Source of the DNA: Helicobacteraceae bacterium
GTDB taxonomy: Bacteria > Campylobacterota > Campylobacteria > Campylobacterales > SZUA-545
NCBI GenBank assembly: GCA_031273735.1
Contig: JAISRI010000222.1
Span: 1 to 6,044 of the forward strand
Reading direction: 5' to 3'
Length of the DNA stretch: 6,044 bases
Shown piece after piece: positions 1 to 5,084 of the stretch. Numbering within the stretch: the stretch's first letter is position 1; each line of letters begins with the position of its first letter. The notes under the pieces are model-generated. The model ran no database searches, was not told where the DNA came from, and saw nothing but the letters and a program-made list of their open reading frames with translations. Made by a program: the position numbers and the translations under genes.

Positions 1-386
1 TCGGCGACTCTATTCAGATTGGGATCGGTAGCGAAAAAATCGCCCGTTTCAGGGATAAAACCCAGCGGGTGTCCAAACGCGGTAATATCTACGTCGTGTT
101 GAACGAGGCGCGTCGCGTAGATCAGATCGCCTATGCGCAAAGAGTTATTGATCGCCCCCGCCACGCCGCTAAAAAGGATCGTTTTCACGCCAAAGCGCTC
201 GATTAAGATCGTAGCGGTGATCGCCGCGTTTACCTTTCCAATACGACTGTAAGCCGCAAAAACCGCCTTTTCGCCGTATACCCCTTCGTAGTATTTGTTG
301 TCGCCTACAAGGTAGGTTTTTACGCCGCTTAATTTGCCTAAGATCGGATCGATCTCCTCTCTCATAGCTCCGATTATTCCTATCAT
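1..386 (-). CDS. mtnN: MTA/SAH nucleosidase, copy 1 (partial, C-terminus beyond window)
   Basis: N-terminal 128 residues of 5'-methylthioadenosine/S-adenosylhomocysteine nucleosidase (Pfs), a cytosolic enzyme that cleaves adenine from MTA, SAH and, in Helicobacter/Campylobacter relatives, 6-amino-6-deoxyfutalosine of the futalosine menaquinone pathway. Seen: canonical start motif MIGIIGAMREE, with Glu11 matching the catalytic acid Glu12 of E. coli; YSRIGKV; FSGVAGA around residues 72-78; VQHDVD at 95-100; and PLGFIPE typical of the phylum. The ATG at 386 has AAGGA (397-393) six bases upstream. It overlaps the fabD stop as ATGA, so the two genes are co-transcribed and probably translationally coupled. 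The second catalytic Glu and the Asp lie outside the window, so activity cannot be judged. A second copy lies at 3586-4269 on the other strand. Gene identity is secure; which substrate it prefers is unknown. Confidence 0.95.
   Translation of the reverse strand, partial: MIGIIGAMREEIDPILGKLSGVKTYLVGDNKYYEGVYGEKAVFAAYSRIGKVNAAITATILIERFGVKTILFSGVAGAINNSLRIGDLIYATRLVQHDVDITAFGHPLGFIPETGDFFATDPNLNRVA
85..131 (-). repeat. 47-base inverted repeat, left copy (inside mtnN copy 1)
   Basis: This stretch read on the minus strand is identical over 47 bases to 3841-3887 on the plus strand. It encodes residues from about GDLIYATRLVQHDVDI in both mtnN genes. Identity at silent positions exceeds what protein conservation requires, so the block reflects recent shared ancestry or gene conversion. 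It also makes a substrate for inversion of the 3.7 kb in between. Confidence 0.9.
157..191 (-). repeat. 35-base inverted repeat, left copy
   Basis: Identical on the minus strand to 3781-3815 on the plus strand. It encodes GVKTILFSGVAG of the nucleosidase core in both mtnN genes. It is a second block of perfect identity, separated from the 47-base block by a short diverged stretch. Confidence 0.9.
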
Positions 387-1324
387 TGTTCGTCCTTACT
401 TAAGATTTCTATCGCGCTTTCGAGATCGTCGGCGTTCGATACGCCGATACTCTCTTTTGCGGTAATTTTTTTGTTTAAGCCTCTCAAAACGTTCCCGTGT
501 CCAAACTCGATAAACAGATCGGTTTCGTTTTCGATCGCCGAAACGCTCTGTTTGTAAAGAACGGGCTTGACAAGCTGATCGCCCAAAGCCTCAATTGCTT
601 CGCTTTTGGTCTGATAACGTTTTAGCGTCGCGTTGGATACGATCGGCGCGATAAAGCGATCGTTTAGCTTTTGGCTTAAAAGATTTTTTAGCGGTTCGCG
701 CGCGGACTCTAAAAGCGGGCAATGGCTGGCGACGGACATATCCAAAAGAAGAGCGCGTTTTGCGCCGATAGCTTTAGCGCGATCGATTAGGCTCTCCAAA
801 TCCGCCTTGATTCCCGCCAAAACGATCTGCCCGTCGCAGTTGTAATTTGCCGTCCAAACGCGCTTGCCCTCTTTTTGCGCCGTTAAACATAACTCTTGCG
901 CCGCTTCGTCGCTTAAACCAAGCGTAACCATCATACCCGCCCCCGCGCCTTCGCAGGCTTTTTGCATTAACTCTCCGCGCTTTGCGGCGATCGCGACCGC
1001 ATCGCCAAGCGTCAAACCGCCCATCGCGCTAATCGCGCTTAGCTCGCCAAGCGAATGTCCAAGCGCGTAAAGCGGCTTGATCGATAACTCGTTTTCAAAG
1101 AGCTTGTAGGCGATTAGCGAAACTAACAAAATAGCCGGTTGCGTATATTGCGTGTGTCCTAAGCGATCGTTTTCGACGAAAAGAATCTCGCTTAGATCGT
1201 AGCCAAGCGCGTCGTTTGCTTCGCTTAGCGCCTCTTTGGCAAAGTCGTAGCGATCGACAAAACTTTTGCCCATACCGACCGCTTGCGATCCCTGACCGGG
1301 AAAAATACAAGTTATTTTTTTCAT
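383..1324 (-). CDS. fabD: Malonyl-CoA:ACP transacylase FabD
   Basis: Cytosolic malonyl-CoA:acyl-carrier-protein transacylase of type II fatty acid synthesis; it moves malonyl from CoA to ACP to feed the condensing enzymes. The product is 313 residues, close to E. coli FabD (309). Visible residues match E. coli numbering almost exactly: GQGSQ at 10-14 with Gln11 at the oxyanion hole, nucleophile Ser91 in GHSLGE (89-94), Arg116 in AAKRGELM, which binds the malonyl carboxylate, catalytic His201, Gln250, and the C-terminal GHGNVLRGL at 275-283. The start is set at 1324 because AAGGA (1336-1332) lies seven bases upstream and the protein then begins MKKITCIFPGQGSQ as in the family. An in-frame ATG at 1372 would add 16 unconserved residues. 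The stop overlaps the mtnN copy 1 start by four bases. Nothing is odd in the sequence. Confidence 0.97.
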   Translation of the reverse strand: MKKITCIFPGQGSQAVGMGKSFVDRYDFAKEALSEANDALGYDLSEILFVENDRLGHTQYTQPAILLVSLIAYKLFENELSIKPLYALGHSLGELSAISAMGGLTLGDAVAIAAKRGELMQKACEGAGAGMMVTLGLSDEAAQELCLTAQKEGKRVWTANYNCDGQIVLAGIKADLESLIDRAKAIGAKRALLLDMSVASHCPLLESAREPLKNLLSQKLNDRFIAPIVSNATLKRYQTKSEAIEALGDQLVKPVLYKQSVSAIENETDLFIEFGHGNVLRGLNKKITAKESIGVSNADDLESAIEILSKDEQ

Positions 1325-1331
1325 ATCCCAT

Positions 1332-1349
1332 TCCTTTTTCGCGATTTTA
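1332..1349 (-). promoter_or_regulatory. Putative -10 element and ribosome binding site of fabD
   Basis: On the minus strand, TAAAAT (1349-1344, five of six matches to TATAAT, preceded by GGT) lies just upstream of the Shine-Dalgarno AAGGA (1336-1332), which decides the fabD start at 1324. No convincing -35 hexamer is seen, as is usual for sigma-70 promoters of Campylobacterota. The predicted leader would be only about 14 bases. The ribosome binding site is clear; the promoter is a guess from a short match. Confidence 0.45.
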
Positions 1350-1377
1350 ACCTTTGCGCGCTTCAAGGGCAATGGCG

Positions 1378-1383
1378 TAAAAT
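1378..1383 (+). promoter_or_regulatory. Possible -10 element of the HEAT/ATPase unit
   Basis: TAAAAT overlaps the candidate ATG at 1382 and ends seven bases before the next in-frame ATG at 1391. If it works as a -10 box, transcription would begin at or next to 1391 and the HEAT gene would be read from a leaderless message. The divergent fabD gene starts at 1324, so this short gap has to hold promoters for both directions. The support is only one hexamer, so this is weak. Confidence 0.3.
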
Positions 1384-2020
1384 GCGACCTATGACCGCCG
1401 AAACATTTTTATCGCAGCTAAACGCTATGTCGCCCGATAAACGCGCCGCCTTTTCGCAAACGGCGCTGAAACTAAGCAAGCTATCCGCCGCGCAGGTCGT
1501 AAGAAGTATGCTAGACGATCAAGATTTCGGCGTTCGGATCGCGGCGATCAAAGCGATTCGCCATTTTCAATTCGATATTTACGAAAAATCGCTGATTCGT
1601 CTTCTACTCGACGAGCAAAACGAGGTAAGGGTCGCCGCTTTGAAATCGCTTTGCAGTTTTGGCAAGGGCGAACATTTCAAACTCGCCCGCGCCTTTTACG
1701 ACGAAAACGCGGAGCTACGCGGGTTGATTATCGATTCGTTCGTTAATTTTAGCGATCAATACGACGCGCACAATTTCATCTTTTATCTGCTAGACAGCGC
1801 GAACGAGAAGATACGCCAGCGCGCTATCGACTGGTTTGAAAAGGCGTTCGAGCGCGATATTTTTCTACCGTGGATCGCGCAAATCTACGAAGATTCCCCT
1901 TGGTCGCTAAGGCTTTACTTTGAGGAGCTTTTCGCGCACCGCTTGAAACTGCTGTTTTCGCACCCGCGTTTTGGATACCGATTTAAGCTCGTTTGGTTAA
2001 ATAAAAGGATCGCGATATGA
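1382..2020 (+). CDS. HEAT-repeat-like helical protein, function unknown
   Basis: About 212 residues, predicted cytosolic: no signal peptide or membrane segment. The sequence reads as stacked helix pairs of HEAT type. One unit spans QVVRSMLDDQDFGVRIAAIKAI and the next LIRLLLDEQNEVRVAALKSL, each with the characteristic D-x-x-x-VR-x-A-A(I/L)KA(I/L) second helix; further degenerate units follow (AELRGLIIDSFVNF and EKIRQRAIDWFEKA). Such scaffolds usually bind proteins; none of the sequence suggests catalysis. The start is uncertain: ATG 1382 has AAGGG 12 bases upstream, while ATG 1391 (three residues shorter) has no Shine-Dalgarno but could be leaderless. A longer reading from 1283 would run back into fabD and is unlikely. 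The stop overlaps the next gene's ATG as ATGA, so the two products probably act together (inference). I do not recognise a named gene. Confidence 0.75.
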   Translation: MRPMTAETFLSQLNAMSPDKRAAFSQTALKLSKLSAAQVVRSMLDDQDFGVRIAAIKAIRHFQFDIYEKSLIRLLLDEQNEVRVAALKSLCSFGKGEHFKLARAFYDENAELRGLIIDSFVNFSDQYDAHNFIFYLLDSANEKIRQRAIDWFEKAFERDIFLPWIAQIYEDSPWSLRLYFEELFAHRLKLLFSHPRFGYRFKLVWLNKRIAI

Positions 2021-2883
2021 ACCGCGCCGAAGCCTACGAACTGCTTAAAGGATTTTTGAAAGCGGGCGTGGATTGCGCGATTATCGGCGAGGCGCAAAGC
2101 GGCAAAACCGCGCTTGCCAGATCGCTCGCGCCAGCCGCGCCGATCTTACGCGCAAGCGAGGTTTCAAACGAGTATCTAGGCGCGATCCGATCGCTTCTGA
2201 TCGACGCGGATATTGCGATTATAGAAAACGCCGCGAAGGAAAACGCGCTATTTTTAGAGGAGCTTTTATCGGTTAGGGCGATCTTGGGAACGCCGTTTGA
2301 GTGCCGTTTTATCATTACGTCGCGGCAAAACCTGACTATCGACGCGATCGCTACGATTAACCTCGACGCGATCGCGCCGCAGGAGTGGTTAAAATGGGCG
2401 AGATCGGCGCATATTCACCCCGCGTTAATCTCGCTTGCCGCGGACGACCCCGCGTTTTTAAGCCGCCATCATTTTCGCTCGATCGAAGCTCTGTCGCGCG
2501 TTCTTAGCGCTAGACCTTCTATAAAGACGCTGGAAGCTACGATCGGTTCTATACTCGGCGACGATTTGGCGGCAAGATCGACGCTTGCGGAGTTTATCGC
2601 CGCGCCAATCGAATCGCTCGAACATATCCGCGCCTCGACTGACGAAAACGCCAAAGCCTATGAAAGCGCGTTTATCGAACGGCTGAAAACCAAGCCTAAA
2701 CTAGAAGATTGCCAACGTTTCGCGCGGCACGTCGCCTCTTTAGCGCAAAGCGAGCCAAAAGAGGCTTTGGAGCTACTTAAAGAGCTACTTAAAAGCCAAA
2801 AAGCCGCCGAAGCTCTCGAAACGACGCTAAAGGAACCAAGCGTTCAAAAGATGATCGACAAAACGATTCAAGAGATCTCTTAA
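2017..2883 (+). CDS. P-loop (AAA+-like) ATPase, function unknown
   Basis: A 288-residue cytosolic protein. Walker A is clear at residues 24-31 (GEAQSGKT). A hydrophobic strand ending in Glu70-Asn71 (ADIAIIEN) sits where Walker B should be, so the usual Asp-Glu pair is replaced. CRFIITSRQN (96-105) resembles the AAA+ sensor-1 strand, and HHFRSIEALSRVL (151-163) recalls the sensor-2/lid helix of MoxR-type or clamp-loader ATPases. Residues 77-125 also resemble the layout of DNA polymerase III delta prime (NAL..LEE, then FI.TS, then a P-E motif), but identity as HolB is not supported. The C-terminal 60 residues are charged, Leu/Ala/Lys/Glu-rich helix. ATG 2017 has its own AAAAGGA (2003-2009), seven bases upstream inside the HEAT gene, and overlaps that gene's stop by four bases. 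The open frame and P-loop are secure; the role is unknown. Confidence 0.78.
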   Translation: MNRAEAYELLKGFLKAGVDCAIIGEAQSGKTALARSLAPAAPILRASEVSNEYLGAIRSLLIDADIAIIENAAKENALFLEELLSVRAILGTPFECRFIITSRQNLTIDAIATINLDAIAPQEWLKWARSAHIHPALISLAADDPAFLSRHHFRSIEALSRVLSARPSIKTLEATIGSILGDDLAARSTLAEFIAAPIESLEHIRASTDENAKAYESAFIERLKTKPKLEDCQRFARHVASLAQSEPKEALELLKELLKSQKAAEALETTLKEPSVQKMIDKTIQEIS

Positions 2884-2892
2884 CGCTTTTTG

Positions 2893-2929
2893 AGCGGATA
2901 ACGCCTTGCGTAAAAGCCGCTAATTTTTT
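2893..2929 (+). terminator. Probable rho-independent terminator after the HEAT/ATPase unit
   Basis: An outer stem AGCGG (2893-2897) pairs with CCGCT (2917-2921), and an inner stem ACGC/GCGT with a three-base CTT loop lies between them. The stem is followed by AA and a run of six T (2924-2929). It lies ten bases past the ATPase stop and runs into the last codons of the convergent lipoprotein gene, as expected where two units meet tail to tail. The stems are short and separated by an internal bulge, so strength is uncertain. Confidence 0.5.
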
Positions 2930-3489
2930 GCCGCTCTAATCGTTTCTAAAAATCGCGCCGTTCGCGGAATAAAAAACTCGTCGATATAGTAGCCCTCAAA
3001 GGTCGCGGCGCGGTTCGCGCCGATAATTTTAGCCTCGATCTTTTTAGCGTTCGCAATCTTTTCAAGATCGGATATGAAAATATTTCCAACGGCGATCTCG
3101 GACGTATCCGCGCAATCGGGCTTGACGTTACTTTGTAACGAACCGATAAGGTTAATCGCGATTCTATCTCTGCCGTCAAGCAATAAAATAACCTGTTTTA
3201 GCGCGTAATACCGATTTGCGCGCGAGGCGGCGCAATCAAATTTGTCGGTCGCCAGAACTGTTATCGCGGCGCTTTTCGCGTCTGGAGCGTAAGCGAAATC
3301 TAAGAAAAATCCGTCTTTTACGGCTCGCGTCGCGCCGTTTTCCGCGCATAGCCGATTATTTTTCGTTTGAATTATCCGCTCTTTTGGGCTAAACCTATCC
3401 TCCGCGTCGTCGGCAATCGAAAAAGCCGGAGCTTGAACGCAACCGCAACACATTAAAACCGCCGCAAAAGCCGCTAGAACTCCGCGCAT
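2920..3489 (-). CDS. Small predicted lipoprotein, function unknown
   Basis: A 189-residue protein with a lipoprotein-type N-terminus: MRG, a hydrophobic stretch to residue 13, then CCGC, with Cys17 (after Gly16) the likely lipidated residue although the -3 position is atypical. It is therefore probably exported and anchored to a membrane. The mature part is mixed alpha/beta in appearance, with strands such as AAITVLATDKFDC and QVILLLDGRDRIAINLIGSL, and contains Cys48, Cys86 and Cys126; three cysteines leave one unpaired if disulfides form. I recognise no family. The start at 3489 is supported by AAGGGG about seven bases upstream (minus strand). It stands alone: convergent with the ATPase gene on one side and divergent from mtnN copy 2 on the other. 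It separates two units that may once have been closer together. Confidence 0.75.
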   Translation of the reverse strand: MRGVLAAFAAVLMCCGCVQAPAFSIADDAEDRFSPKERIIQTKNNRLCAENGATRAVKDGFFLDFAYAPDAKSAAITVLATDKFDCAASRANRYYALKQVILLLDGRDRIAINLIGSLQSNVKPDCADTSEIAVGNIFISDLEKIANAKKIEAKIIGANRAATFEGYYIDEFFIPRTARFLETIRAAKN

Positions 3490-3547
3490 ATTAAACCCCT
3501 TTTTGTCGCGAATAGTTTAGCGAATAAACGACAAAGCGTTCGCTAAA

Positions 3548-3578
3548 TATAATCCTAATAGCAATCAGAGCGAAAAGG
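3548..3578 (+). promoter_or_regulatory. Promoter -10 and ribosome binding site of mtnN copy 2
   Basis: A perfect TATAAT at 3548-3553, within GCTAAATATAAT, lies in the 96-base gap between divergent genes. Transcription would start near 3560. AAAAGG (3573-3578) follows, seven bases before the ATG at 3586, and fixes that start. No clear TTGACA is seen at the expected distance. This should drive mtnN copy 2 and ttcA together. For the divergent lipoprotein gene only a weak TAAACT-like box is visible on the other strand. Confidence 0.65.
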
Positions 3579-3585
3579 CAAAACG

Positions 3586-4269
3586 ATGATTGGAATTATT
3601 GTAGCCAGAAACGAGGAGGTCAGCCCGTTTTTGGACAAAATGCGCAACGTCAAAACCCATTTTATCGGTAGCAATCAGTATCACGAAGGGCTATTCGGCG
3701 ATAAAAGGGTCGTCCTCGTTTATAGCCGTATCGGAAAGGTAAACGCGGCGATCAGAACGACAATTTTAATCGAGCGTTTCGGCGTGAAAACGATCCTTTT
3801 TAGCGGCGTGGCGGGAGCGCTCAATCAATCGCTTCATATTGGCGATCTGATCTACGCGACGCGCCTCGTTCAACACGACGTAGATATAGAAGCGCTTGGC
3901 TATCCGCTAGGTTTTATTCCTGAAACGGGCGATTTTTTCGCGACCGATCCTTTTTTAAATAGCGTTGCCGAGAGCGTGGCGATCGAACGCGGCGTAAAAT
4001 TAAAAAAAGGGGCGATCGCTACGGGCGATCAGTTTATTGCCGACGACGCTAAAAAAATGCAAATCGCCGAGCGCTATAAAGCCGACGCGGTCGAGATGGA
4101 GGGCGCGGCGGCGGCGTGCGTCTGCTCCGCGTTTGGCGTTCCGATTTTCGTTTTGCGGACGATCAGCGACGCGGCGGATATGGACGCGTGCTTTAACTTC
4201 GATACGTTTTTGAAATCCAGCGTCGTGATCAGCGCGGGTTTTACGCTAGATATGGTCGCAAAACTATGA
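3586..4269 (+). CDS. mtnN: MTA/SAH nucleosidase paralogue, copy 2 (complete)
   Basis: Complete 227-residue nucleosidase of the MtnN/Pfs family (E. coli 232). All three catalytic positions are present: Glu11, Glu172 in VEMEG (169-173) and Asp195 in RTISDAAD. TGDQF (146-150) and VQHDVD (95-100) are also intact, so an active purine nucleosidase is expected, acting on SAH/MTA or, in organisms with the futalosine pathway, aminodeoxyfutalosine for menaquinone. The oddity is the N-terminal pocket motif: the family's IGAM is IVAR here, replacing the residue equivalent to E. coli Met9 by Arg8. Against copy 1 on the other strand, residues 1-45 are about 49% identical but residues 46-128 about 88%. Its stop overlaps the ttcA start as ATGA. 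Family is certain; whether its substrate differs from that of copy 1 is open. Confidence 0.94.
   Translation: MIGIIVARNEEVSPFLDKMRNVKTHFIGSNQYHEGLFGDKRVVLVYSRIGKVNAAIRTTILIERFGVKTILFSGVAGALNQSLHIGDLIYATRLVQHDVDIEALGYPLGFIPETGDFFATDPFLNSVAESVAIERGVKLKKGAIATGDQFIADDAKKMQIAERYKADAVEMEGAAAACVCSAFGVPIFVLRTISDAADMDACFNFDTFLKSSVVISAGFTLDMVAKL
3781..3815 (+). repeat. 35-base inverted repeat, right copy
   Basis: The partner of 157-191 within mtnN copy 2, with all codons identical across the block, in opposite orientation to the left copy. Confidence 0.9.
3841..3887 (+). repeat. 47-base inverted repeat, right copy (inside mtnN copy 2)
   Basis: The partner of 85-131, identical over 47 bases in opposite orientation. 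The flanks on both sides mismatch at once (A versus T before, T versus A after), so the identity is a sharply bounded block within two diverging genes. Confidence 0.9.
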
Positions 4270-5030
4270 ACAAAAACGTAGCGAGAACGCCGAAACGGGT
4301 TATTAGAACTTTTGCGCAAACGATCGCCAAATACAATCTGATAGGCGAGGGCGATCGCGTTTTGCTTGGTTTAAGCGGCGGCAAAGATTCCTTGACGCTC
4401 GCCCATCTGCTTTTGCGGTTGCAAAGACGCGCCCCGTTTAAGTTTGAGTTTTTGGCGGTTACGATCGACTACGGAATGGGCGAGGATTTATCGCAAACTC
4501 TCGCGCATTGCGAACAATTTGGTATTCCATACCATATCGAGAAAACCAATATATTCAAAACGGCAAAGGATCATATCCGCGAAGGTAGCTCTTTTTGCAG
4601 TTATTTTTCGCGTATGCGGCGCGGCGCGTTATACGGCGTTTGCGAGCGGCTAGACTATAAAACTTTGGCGCTCGCCCACCATCTTGACGACGCGGCGGAG
4701 AGCTTTTTTATGAGCTTATTTTACGGCGGCAAATTGCGATCGATGCCGCCTGTTTATCGCGCTTCGGAACATAACGTGAAAGTGATCCGCCCGCTTATCA
4801 AAGTTCGAGAGGCGCAACTTGCCGAGTGCGCGAAAGAAAACGGCTTTCCGATCGTAGGCGACGAAAACTGCCCCGCGTTCGCTATGAACGTAAAAGCGCC
4901 CCGCGTTCGATACGAAACCAAAGCGTGGCTAAAAGAGCTTGAGGGCAAACGCGCTGGGCTTTTTGATCAGTTTCAACACGCCTTTGAAACGCTTGACGTC
5001 AAATCTTTTGCGGATTTACGTTATATCTAG
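4266..5030 (+). CDS. ttcA: TtcA-family PP-loop tRNA 2-thiocytidine biosynthesis protein
   Basis: A 254-residue PP-loop ATPase of the TtcA family, which adenylates and thiolates cytidine 32 of tRNAs in the cytosol. Seen: the PP-loop SGGKDS at 37-42; EGSSFCSYFSRMRRGALY (106-123), aligning with the E. coli segment that holds Cys122 and Cys125; AHHLDD (137-142); YGGKLRSMPP (153-162); VIRPL (173-177); and NCPA with Cys202, aligning with the third cluster cysteine. In TtcA three cysteines hold a [4Fe-4S] cluster; here Cys111 and Cys202 remain but the Cys125 equivalent is Phe114 (codon TTT). This could be a subgroup feature, so the exact reaction is less certain than the family. No Shine-Dalgarno precedes ATG 4266; its overlap with the mtnN stop implies translational coupling. 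Confidence 0.87.
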   Translation: MNKNVARTPKRVIRTFAQTIAKYNLIGEGDRVLLGLSGGKDSLTLAHLLLRLQRRAPFKFEFLAVTIDYGMGEDLSQTLAHCEQFGIPYHIEKTNIFKTAKDHIREGSSFCSYFSRMRRGALYGVCERLDYKTLALAHHLDDAAESFFMSLFYGGKLRSMPPVYRASEHNVKVIRPLIKVREAQLAECAKENGFPIVGDENCPAFAMNVKAPRVRYETKAWLKELEGKRAGLFDQFQHAFETLDVKSFADLRYI

Positions 5031-5050
5031 CGCTTTTTGCGCTTTTTATT
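5029..5050 (+). terminator. Compact terminator after ttcA
   Basis: AGCGC (5029-5033), a TTTTT loop and GCGCT (5039-5043) form a five-pair, GC-rich hairpin followed directly by TTTTATT. The hairpin begins inside the ttcA stop codon. It would end the mtnN-ttcA message and separate it from the lipoprotein unit that begins at 5085. The stem is short, so partial read-through is possible. Confidence 0.6.
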
Positions 5051-5051
5051 G

Positions 5052-5077
5052 TATATTTGCTAACTTGAATAAAGGAG
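5052..5077 (+). promoter_or_regulatory. Putative -10 element and strong ribosome binding site for the lipoprotein unit
   Basis: TATATT (5052-5057, five of six matches to TATAAT) follows the T-rich terminator tail, and a strong Shine-Dalgarno AAAGGAG (5071-5077) stands seven bases before ATG 5085. A start of transcription near 5064 would give a leader of about 20 bases. The ribosome binding site is secure; the promoter is plausible because a terminator stands just upstream. Confidence 0.55.
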
Positions 5078-5084
5078 AAAAACG

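Noticed and set aside
633..1070. Open frames on the plus strand opposite fabD
   Set aside because: They lie wholly within the complementary strand of a well-conserved gene and show no family motif or ribosome binding site.
1325..1372. A longer fabD beginning at ATG 1372
   Set aside because: The 16 extra residues are basic and unlike FabD, while ATG 1324 has a well-spaced AAGGA and gives the family's usual N-terminus.
1283..1381. A longer HEAT protein beginning at ATG 1283
   Set aside because: It would overlap the start of divergent fabD and the extra part does not look like HEAT repeat; later ATGs fit the intergenic gap.
2017..2883. ATPase as DNA polymerase III delta prime (HolB)
   Set aside because: Part of the layout is similar, but it keeps an intact Walker A, lacks the SRC motif, and has a HEAT partner. 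HolB of Campylobacter, as I remember it, is shorter and different.
3490..3585. A riboswitch or small RNA in the divergent gap, for example SAM- or SAH-responsive
   Set aside because: With the TATAAT at 3548 the leader is only about 25 bases, too short for a known riboswitch, and no stable hairpin is visible.
85..3887. The inverted repeats as ends of a transposon or genomic island
   Set aside because: The repeats are the conserved cores of two mtnN genes, with no transposase, integrase or target duplication between or beside them.
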